Shown here: piece after piece, positions 1-4,228 of the stretch
How positions within the stretch are numbered: position 1 is the stretch's first letter
How the letters are laid out: every line of letters begins with the position of its first letter
DNA from: an uncultured Dyadobacter sp.
GTDB lineage: Bacteria; Bacteroidota; Bacteroidia; Cytophagales; Spirosomataceae
Length of the DNA stretch: 5,803 nucleotides
Direction of reading: 5' to 3'
Assembly (NCBI GenBank): GCA_946481035.1
Contig: CAMLNK010000304.1
Location: forward strand, 1-5,803
Notes under the pieces: model-generated
Seen by the model: only the letters and a program-made list of their open reading frames with translations
Database searches by the model: none
Told to the model about the DNA's origin: nothing
Position numbers and translations under genes: made by a program

Positions 1-422
1 TTGAAATGGAGCGCATCCGCTTCGACAGCAAGTTCGACTACCGCATTATCATCGAGGATGACGTCCATACCGATTCGATCGGCGTACCGTCGCTCATCAT
101 CCAGCCTTATGTCGAGAATGCGATCTGGCATGGTTTGCTGCATAAGGAAAGTAACGGGAGTCTCTGGGTGAAGATCAGGATGCTGGATGAGAATACCTTG
201 GAATGCATTATAGAGGACAATGGGGTAGGGCGCGAAAAAGCGGCGGAATACCGCAGCAAATCGGCGACGGGCAAGAAATCGCTCGGGATGAAGCTCACCC
301 AGGACCGGATAACCGTGCTGAACCAATATATGCAGACCAATGCGAGCGTTGAAATCGTCGATTTGGAGGACGATCACCGGGTGGCAACCGGGACCAGGGT
401 GGTAGTGATCATTCCGGTATGA
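1..422 (+). CDS. LytS/YehU-type sensor histidine kinase, C-terminal part (5' end cut by window edge)
   Basis: This is the end of a histidine kinase that would autophosphorylate and pass phosphate to the LytTR regulator encoded next to it. Only the region after the phospho-accepting histidine is visible; the reading frame is already open at base 3, so the ATG at base 6 is internal. The opening Glu-Met-Glu-Arg-Ile-Arg-Phe matches the 'ExEKxRF' segment that follows the His_kinase domain in LytS-like proteins. The ATPase N-box reads QPYVENAIWHG (bases 102-134, Asn at 117-119). The G1 box reads EDNGVGR (about 213-233), and a G2-like SLGM lies at about 279-290. The protein ends on a hydrophobic VVVIIPV strand, normal for this ATPase fold. 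Bacteroidota members usually have N-terminal membrane helices, which lie outside the window. The gap to the regulator is 38 bases, so the two are probably co-transcribed. Family assignment is strong; the signal sensed is unknown. Confidence 0.93.
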   Translation, partial: EMERIRFDSKFDYRIIIEDDVHTDSIGVPSLIIQPYVENAIWHGLLHKESNGSLWVKIRMLDENTLECIIEDNGVGREKAAEYRSKSATGKKSLGMKLTQDRITVLNQYMQTNASVEIVDLEDDHRVATGTRVVVIIPV

Positions 423-460
423 AGGTTTTGCGTGAATGAAAATCTGACAAAGCAAAAGAT

Positions 461-1207
461 ATGATCAAATGTGTAATCATCGATGACGAGAACAATTGCC
501 TCGAAATGCTGGAATGGCTGCTGAAAACCTATGCGCCGTCGGTGACGGTGGCGGCAATGTGCAGCTCGGCGGAAAAGGGGATAGAGGCGATCCGCGGGCA
601 CAGGCCGGAGCTGGTTTTCCTCGATATTGAAATGCCCCGCATGAACGGTTTCGATATGCTCGAAAAGTTTGATAAGCTGCATTTCGACGTGGTTTTTACG
701 ACTGCCTATGACAAATTTGCGATCAAGGCTTTCAAATACAGTGCATTAAATTACCTGCTGAAACCGATTGATCCGGATGATCTGATCGAAACCATCCGAC
801 GGGTCAATGAAAAGCACAGCATACCCTCGCGGGAGCAGATCGATCTCCTTTTTCAGAGCATGCGCCAGGTCAAAAATACCCCGCCGCGCATTGCACTCAC
901 GACCGGCGACGGGATGATTTTCGTGCCGACCCAGGACATTCTCTATTGCGAAGCCGAGAGCAACTACACGAGCGTCATGCTGGCCAACGGTAAGAAGGTG
1001 GTAGTGTCGAAAGTATTGAAGGACATCGACGAGGCACTCAGCGGCCCGGATTTTTTTCGCGTGCATAACTCGTTTCTTATCAACCTGAACCGGATCAAGA
1101 AATTTGTACGCGGCGAAGGTGGTTATATCGTGATGGACAACGATGTGGCGATCAGTATTTCGCGTTCGAGGCGGCAGGAGTTCATGGAAATGTTTGCGCG
1201 TTTTTGA
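461..1207 (+). CDS. LytTR-family DNA-binding response regulator
   Basis: This is a cytoplasmic two-component response regulator of 248 residues, a normal size for the LytR/AlgR family. The receiver domain spans about residues 1-120: acidic pocket D8-D9-E10, phospho-acceptor D55 in VFLDIEMPRMNG, conserved T80/T81, Y98 and K101 in YLLKP. A linker of about 20 residues follows. The LytTR DNA-binding domain covers about 143-246, with the hallmark FRVHNSFLINL at 199-209 and the SRSRRQEF end. LytTR domains bind DNA through beta strands rather than a helix-turn-helix. The start is chosen because MIKCVIIDDE is the canonical receiver N-terminus; no clear Shine-Dalgarno precedes it, as is common in Bacteroidota. 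It follows the LytS-type kinase gene in the same orientation, which is the usual kinase-regulator operon order, and a terminator lies about 80 bases after its stop. Its target genes cannot be read from the window. Confidence 0.96.
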   Translation: MIKCVIIDDENNCLEMLEWLLKTYAPSVTVAAMCSSAEKGIEAIRGHRPELVFLDIEMPRMNGFDMLEKFDKLHFDVVFTTAYDKFAIKAFKYSALNYLLKPIDPDDLIETIRRVNEKHSIPSREQIDLLFQSMRQVKNTPPRIALTTGDGMIFVPTQDILYCEAESNYTSVMLANGKKVVVSKVLKDIDEALSGPDFFRVHNSFLINLNRIKKFVRGEGGYIVMDNDVAISISRSRRQEFMEMFARF

Positions 1208-1286
1208 CCGCTTAATCAGATGAATTTTAGTTAACGGTTTTGATTATTTGATTAATAATCAATGAGTTGTAAATATATTTTTCGAT

Positions 1287-1316
1287 AAAATGCCTTGCCG
1301 TATGCAAGGCATTTTT
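1287..1316 (+). terminator. Rho-independent terminator after the LytS/LytTR operon
   Basis: A perfect stem TGCCTTGC (1291-1298) / GCAAGGCA (1304-1311) has a five-base loop CGTAT. It can extend by four A-T pairs on each side to 12 base pairs (1287-1298 with 1304-1315). The T-run at 1312-1316 follows the GC-rich part directly. It sits about 80 bases after the response regulator stop, so it should end the kinase-regulator transcript before the lipoprotein gene. Confidence 0.85.
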
Positions 1317-1364
1317 GGTTTCTGTCGATTTGCTCAATAAAAATGCAGCACACTCAACAACGCG

Positions 1365-1394
1365 GTGAAGCGGCGGCCGGCAAATATAATTTTG
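1365..1394 (+). promoter_or_regulatory. Bacteroidota-type promoter for the lipoprotein gene
   Basis: TAATTTTG at 1387-1394 is an exact match to the Bacteroidota primary-sigma -7 element TAnnTTTG. The -33 element is normally TTG, about 17-23 bases upstream; here the best-placed triplet is GTG at 1365-1367 with a 19-base spacer, one base off. Transcription would start near 1400, giving a leader of about 65 bases before the lipoprotein ATG. The location after a terminator and before a lone gene supports the call. The weak -33 element is the main doubt. Confidence 0.55.
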
Positions 1395-1402
1395 TCGTGT
1401 TA

Positions 1403-1421
1403 GTCAGCCAAAGCGGCTGGC
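1403..1421 (+). other. Small hairpin at the predicted 5' end of the lipoprotein mRNA
   Basis: CAGCC (1405-1409) and GGCTG (1415-1419) form a stem around the loop AAAGC. One G-T wobble and one G-C pair extend it to seven pairs (GTCAGCC / GGCTGGC). It lies within a few bases of the transcription start predicted from the TAATTTTG element, where a hairpin could protect the mRNA end. It is short and could be a chance fold; there is no T-run, so it is not a terminator. Confidence 0.3.
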
Positions 1422-1464
1422 GGCAGGAAGCCAAATCAGTAACAACCATTTATCATTATTAGTC

Positions 1465-1845
1465 ATGAAAAATCTTTTGAACAACACCCGTTTAGGCAGC
1501 TATGTTTTCGCAATGCTTTTACTGCTCGTTTTCTCCTGTAAAGACGATAAAGAGCCGGTACCGCAGGGAAATCTGATATTTTACACGAATTATACCCCCG
1601 AAAAGTACGACCGGATCGACGTCATCATCGATGGCAAGGTAATGGGTTCCATATCCCAAACCGCTGCTGTACGCCCCGAATGCAATGCGCCCGGAAGCCC
1701 GGCGGTGGTAAGCCTGATGCTGCCGGTTGGAAGCTACTCGGTGTCGGGAAAACGCTACAAAGGCGGAGAGCAGGTGGGTAACTGGAAAGCCAGCTCGGCG
1801 AGCGTCACCGTTGAGGAATGCAAACGCATCCGGTTTGTAGAATAG
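1465..1845 (+). CDS. Small lipoprotein with a Cys-Lys-Asp-Asp N-terminus, probably surface exposed; function unknown
   Basis: I do not recognise a named family. The 126-residue product starts with a lipoprotein signal peptide: basic MKNLLNNTR, hydrophobic core at about 13-23, and lipobox V22-F23-S24-C25. The mature protein would begin at C25 with Lys-Asp-Asp at +2 to +4. This fits the K-(D/E)2 lipoprotein export signal described for Bacteroidota surface lipoproteins, so placement on the outer face of the outer membrane is likely but inferred. The remaining ~100 residues have alternating strand-like segments (GNLIFYTNYT, IDVIIDGKVMG, VVSLMLPVGSYSVSGK, ASVTVEECKRIRFVE), suggesting a small beta-sandwich. 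Two further cysteines, in PECNAPG and EECKRI, could form a disulphide. The gene stands alone between two terminators with its own promoter. No neighbour hints at its job. Confidence 0.85.
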   Translation: MKNLLNNTRLGSYVFAMLLLLVFSCKDDKEPVPQGNLIFYTNYTPEKYDRIDVIIDGKVMGSISQTAAVRPECNAPGSPAVVSLMLPVGSYSVSGKRYKGGEQVGNWKASSASVTVEECKRIRFVE

Positions 1846-1888
1846 ATTACTGAAAAGGACGGGCAGAAACCCGGCAATTGAGTCTGAC

Positions 1889-1926
1889 ACAGTTCCGTAG
1901 CGCTGCTGCGGAACTGTTTGTTTTTT
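1889..1926 (+). terminator. Rho-independent terminator after the lipoprotein gene
   Basis: CAGTTCCG (1890-1897) pairs with CGGAACTG (1909-1916). The stem extends outward by one A-T pair and inward through a T-G wobble, A-T and G-C to 12 pairs, closing a five-base loop CGCTG (1901-1905). A T-rich tail with six consecutive T (1921-1926) follows. It lies 43 bases after the lipoprotein stop and insulates the downstream kinase gene. Confidence 0.88.
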
Positions 1927-2107
1927 GCATTAGCCCTATATTTTGCTTCTGCTTTGTTACTATTTCTATCGTTTTGTAGAAATTATGTTAAAAATATTGA
2001 AAGTTTGTACCAATATTTACTACAAAAACGATTTCTTTGTGTGACTATTTAAGCGCCCCCACGATTACATACGTTGAATAACCCCAAAACTAACCCCACG
2101 GTCAGTT
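1927..2107 (+). promoter_or_regulatory. AT-rich intergenic region upstream of the HisKA kinase gene
   Basis: No credible gene lies here. The base composition shifts sharply to AT compared with flanking coding DNA, as expected for a promoter region. No exact TAnnTTTG element is present. The closest candidates, each with one mismatch, are AAAGTTTG at 2000-2007 (TTG at 1974-1976, 23-base spacer) and TTTCTTTG at 2032-2039 (TTG at 2005-2007, 24-base spacer). The region is dominated by a long imperfect inverted repeat, listed separately. Some promoter for the kinase gene is expected because a strong terminator precedes it, but its exact position is uncertain. Confidence 0.4.
1968..2032. repeat. Imperfect inverted repeat upstream of the HisKA kinase gene
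   Basis: The left arm at 1968-1983 reads ATCG-TTTT-GTAG-AAAT. The right arm at 2015-2032 reads ATTT-A-CTAC-AAAAA-CGAT. All 16 left-arm bases have complements in order, with only two single-base insertions in the right arm (A2019 and one extra A in the A-run). The exact core is TTTTGTAG (1972-1979) with CTACAAAA (2020-2027). The central 31 bases do not pair well. It could be a pair of operator half-sites, an RNA hairpin, or a relic of a small mobile repeat. Confidence 0.5.
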
Positions 2108-2998
2108 ATGATCTTGCAATGGATCTGTGTTATGGTTCTGGCAGTGGCGTCGTCACTGGCTGTCTTTCTATGGGTGCGGGACCGCTACTTTCGGCTCAAT
2201 CTTGCTAAAAAAGAACTGGAACGGCAGGTAGAAGACCTGTCGCGCAAATTGGAGTACAGCAATGGTCTCAAACAGAAGATTACGATGATGATCGCCCACG
2301 ATCTTCAATCGCCACTGCATTTTCTGAATGTTCTTTCCGATCATGTATCGCGCTTTGCTGCCAATAATCAGCTTTCCGAGGTAAAAGCGGGGACCGAGGA
2401 GATCAAGAAAGCGACAGGCAATATCCATGCGTTCGTAAAGGAGGTTAACCTGTGGGCGCGCTCGCAGCACGAAAATTTCCAGCCGGCCCAGCATTCGTTT
2501 TCATTCAACGAGCTGGCAGGGGAGTTGCAGCAGTTTTTTGAAGATATGATGCTCCTCAACAGCAATGCATTCGTGGTGGATTGCCAGGAAGACGTTTTCG
2601 TTTATACCAACCGTGACATCCTTAAAGCCATCCTGCGAAACCTGATCGACAATGCGAACAAGCACACGCGGGGCGGGGAGGTGAGGCTTGTTTTCACCAC
2701 CAACGAAAATGGTCCGCTGCTTACGGTTTCGGACAATGGCGGGGGAATGCTGGCCAGTGAACTGCAAAAAATCCGCCGACGGCTGTCCAATCCGGTCGTG
2801 AACGCACCGGTGGAGCCGAATAGCCGGCTGGGCTATCAGCTGATCGCCGATTTCGCGCATACGCTCGGCTTCACGATGTCCGTCAAAAGCAGTAAAGGGG
2901 CAGGTACTTCCGTGAATATCTCCGGGCTGGTATGTCACAGCCCTTTTCCTGCTACGTTGCTCTCAGCCGAGGTTATAAGCATCTGCCAGCCTGAGTAA
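2108..2998 (+). CDS. Membrane-anchored HisKA/HATPase histidine kinase without a sensor domain
   Basis: This is a 296-residue two-component kinase. One membrane helix at about residues 5-23 is followed by basic residues, placing the rest in the cytoplasm. There is no periplasmic or PAS domain. A helical, probably coiled-coil segment (about 29-58) leads to the HisKA H-box, with phospho-accepting H64 in IAHDLQSPL. The ATPase domain (about 130-273) has the N-box RNLIDNANKH (177-186), G1 box DNGGGM (209-214), a degenerate G2-like SRLGYQL (239-245) and a GAGTSVNI end (264-271). The last 23 residues lie beyond the conserved fold. Codons 286-296 and the stop overlap the 3' end of the minus-strand LuxR-type regulator, its likely partner. 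The start is the ATG just before the membrane helix. The signal may come through the membrane or from a partner protein. Kinase identity is firm; the pairing is inferred from position. Confidence 0.93.
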   Translation: MILQWICVMVLAVASSLAVFLWVRDRYFRLNLAKKELERQVEDLSRKLEYSNGLKQKITMMIAHDLQSPLHFLNVLSDHVSRFAANNQLSEVKAGTEEIKKATGNIHAFVKEVNLWARSQHENFQPAQHSFSFNELAGELQQFFEDMMLLNSNAFVVDCQEDVFVYTNRDILKAILRNLIDNANKHTRGGEVRLVFTTNENGPLLTVSDNGGGMLASELQKIRRRLSNPVVNAPVEPNSRLGYQLIADFAHTLGFTMSVKSSKGAGTSVNISGLVCHSPFPATLLSAEVISICQPE

Positions 2999-3589
2999 TG
3001 CGCTTTTGTTTTCAATATTGAGCTTCTTGAAGATTCTGCGCTTGAATGTGTTCACCGACGTATACTGGACGTCGAGTATTTCACTGATCTGCGTCACGGA
3101 ATAGTCTTTGGCGAGGTAAATAGCTACCTGAAATTCCCGCGCGGTAAGCCGGTCGAACGGGTTGGCCGATTTACCGGTCAGTGTGTCGTTGATCAGGATA
3201 TTGGCCAGGTTGGGGCTTGCGTAACGTTTGCCGTTCATCAGGGTCTTTACGGCCTTTACGAGTTCTTCGGGCGGGGAGTCCTTTTCCAGATACCCGTGCG
3301 CACCCTGTTGCAGCGATCGCTTGCCGAAAATGCTTTCATCGTTCATCGACACTATCAGTACCTTGGTATCGGCGTGGTACTCCCTGATCCATTGCAGCAG
3401 GATCGTCGAATCCGTTTCGGGCATATTCAGGTCCAGTAGCAGCAAGTCGTAGCGATGGATGGCAAACTGCGCCTTCACCGACGCTCCGTCCCAGCTCTCG
3501 TCGATCTGGCTATCCTTGAAATGGTTGTGAAGTGCTAATTTGAGCCCGTACCGCACCAGCGAATGGTCGTCGGCTATCAATATTTTCAT
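2963..3589 (-). CDS. NarL/FixJ-type (LuxR-HTH) response regulator
   Basis: This 208-residue cytoplasmic response regulator has the usual length for the NarL family. The receiver domain (about 1-120) shows D7-D8-H9, phospho-acceptor D53 in LLLLDLNMPE, S81 in VLIVSMND, and K103 in GYLEKD. The LuxR-type helix-turn-helix covers about 143-208, opening with FDRLTAREFQVAIYLAK and carrying SVTQISEILDVQYTSVNTFKRR (written here in two parts: SVTQISEIL, then DVQYTSVNTFKRR). The frame stays open upstream to base 3784, but that would add 65 residues with no domain character. MKILIADDHSL at 3589 is the canonical receiver start, so I use it. The gene converges on the HisKA kinase and overlaps its last 36 bases, including both stop codons, which suggests a cognate pair. 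No terminator is seen after the stop, and no convincing promoter motif was found upstream. Confidence 0.94.
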   Translation of the reverse strand: MKILIADDHSLVRYGLKLALHNHFKDSQIDESWDGASVKAQFAIHRYDLLLLDLNMPETDSTILLQWIREYHADTKVLIVSMNDESIFGKRSLQQGAHGYLEKDSPPEELVKAVKTLMNGKRYASPNLANILINDTLTGKSANPFDRLTAREFQVAIYLAKDYSVTQISEILDVQYTSVNTFKRRIFKKLNIENKSALLRLADAYNLG

Positions 3590-3661
3590 AATTTCTGAAC
3601 GTCGAGAATCTAACCAACGGCAATATCGCAACATTTTGAGCGGTTCTGCAAATAAACCTGA

Positions 3662-3687
3662 GCGCCGAAATGGCCATTTGGCGCCAA
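3662..3687. repeat. Nested palindromes (possible operator) in the divergent spacer
   Basis: AAATGGCCATTT at 3668-3679 is a perfect 12-base palindrome. It is flanked by GCGCC (3662-3666) and GGCGC (3680-3684), which are also complementary, with only G3667 unpaired. This gives arms of 11 matched bases with no spacer. A second perfect palindrome, TTGGCGCCAA (3678-3687), overlaps its right end. It lies about 75-100 bases upstream of the LuxR-type regulator start, a reasonable place for a dimeric repressor or activator site. The binding protein is unknown. Confidence 0.4.
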
Positions 3688-3844
3688 TGCAGGGCGATTT
3701 TTCAGTTACTTCTGCATTCAGGGCCGCGCGCCCGTTGTCCGGCGGATTTTCAGAATGTCCGCAAATGAACAGGCATAATCGCATTGTTTCAGGTTTAAGT
3801 GTTTGATTTTTAGTGTATTAATATTTTAAACAGTGCTTGGCTCG

Positions 3845-3872
3845 ACATTTGTACGATAAAATGTAAACAAAT
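3845..3872. promoter_or_regulatory. Inverted repeats upstream of the padR-like gene, candidate PadR operator
   Basis: ACATTT (3845-3850) and AAATGT (3859-3864) form a 6-base inverted repeat with an 8-base spacer. A second inverted repeat, ATTTGT (3847-3852) with ACAAAT (3867-3872), overlaps it. Both lie 17-45 bases before the ATG and cover GACATTTG (3844-3851), a one-mismatch -7 promoter element. PadR-family repressors commonly bind AT-rich dyads containing ATGT/ACAT half-sites in their own promoters. Autorepression at this site is plausible but inferred from motif and position only. Confidence 0.4.
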
Positions 3873-3889
3873 AAACCCGCCGCTGTTTT

Positions 3890-4228
3890 ATGCGAAGAAC
3901 TTATCTCGGAGAATTTGAAGAAATCGTGCTGTTAATGGTCGCCGTGCTCGACGGTGAGGCCTATGGCGTTACAATCAGTCAGGAAATAGAGCAGGCGATG
4001 GGCAGGCTGGTGGCGTTCGGTACGGTGCACAATACACTGATCCGGCTGGAAGAAAAAGGTTTTGTCCGTTCGGAGCTGGGCGGGGCTACCACGCAGCGCG
4101 GCGGCAGAAGGAAACGTCTGTTTCGCATTACGGTATTGGGAAGCCGGGCGATTCAGGAAATCCAGCAGGTCCGCGCCGAACTATGGAAACAGATACCATC
4201 CCACACCCTCGAACTGGGAAAACTATGA
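3890..4228 (+). CDS. PadR-family transcriptional regulator
   Basis: This is a 112-residue winged-helix repressor, a typical size for short PadR proteins (PadR-s2 type). The N-terminal helix LGEFEEIVLLMVAVLDGEAYG (split: LGEFEEIVLLM, then VAVLDGEAYG) matches the family start. The recognition region GTVHNTLIRLEEKGFV (44-59) corresponds to the family 'GxxYxxLxRLExxGLV' segment, and the wing contains GGRRKRLFRIT at about 71-81. The C-terminal helix (about 86-100, IQEIQQVRAELWKQI) would provide dimerisation. No cysteines or obvious ligand motif point to the inducer. The stop overlaps the start of the permease gene by four bases (ATGA), so the two are translated together and the regulator very likely controls the transporter. 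In many Bacteroidota and Acidobacteriota genomes, PadR genes precede permeases of this class. Family assignment is strong; the inducing signal is unknown. Confidence 0.94.
   Translation: MRRTYLGEFEEIVLLMVAVLDGEAYGVTISQEIEQAMGRLVAFGTVHNTLIRLEEKGFVRSELGGATTQRGGRRKRLFRITVLGSRAIQEIQQVRAELWKQIPSHTLELGKL

Larger units (their letters stand above)
3590..3889. promoter_or_regulatory. Divergent intergenic region between the LuxR-type regulator and padR-like gene
   Basis: These 300 bases hold no credible gene; the open frames crossing them on both strands give low-complexity, domain-free translations. The region should contain the promoters of both divergent genes. On the minus strand, the reverse complements of 3649-3656 (TTTATTTG) and 3762-3769 (TTCATTTG) each miss the TAnnTTTG element by one base and lack a well-placed TTG. 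On the plus strand, GACATTTG at 3844-3851 misses by one. The first two thirds are GC-rich with palindromes, while 3780-3875 is AT-rich, as expected near the plus-strand promoter. Two dyads are listed separately. Confidence 0.5.

Noticed and set aside
1519..1890. Minus-strand open frame of 123 codons opposite the lipoprotein gene
   Set aside because: The plus-strand frame has a clear lipoprotein signal, promoter and terminator. The antisense frame has none of these.
2501..2938. Minus-strand open frame of 145 codons inside the HisKA kinase gene
   Set aside because: It is fully antisense to the conserved ATPase domain. The translation shows no family features, which is typical of a shadow frame in GC-biased coding DNA.
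3590..3784. N-terminal extension of 65 codons on the minus-strand LuxR-type regulator (start at 3784)
   Set aside because: The extra residues have no domain character and receiver domains begin at MKILIADD. The stretch also contains the palindromes expected of a regulatory spacer.
3540..3806. Plus-strand open frame of 88 codons across the regulator start and divergent spacer
   Set aside because: It is antisense to the receiver N-terminus and crosses the intergenic region, with a low-complexity translation that has no recognisable motif.
3794..3816. Tandem-like AGTGT repeats 14 bases apart (3798-3802 and 3812-3816) in the AT-rich part of the spacer
   Set aside because: The repeated unit is only five exact bases in AT-rich DNA, so chance is the simpler explanation.
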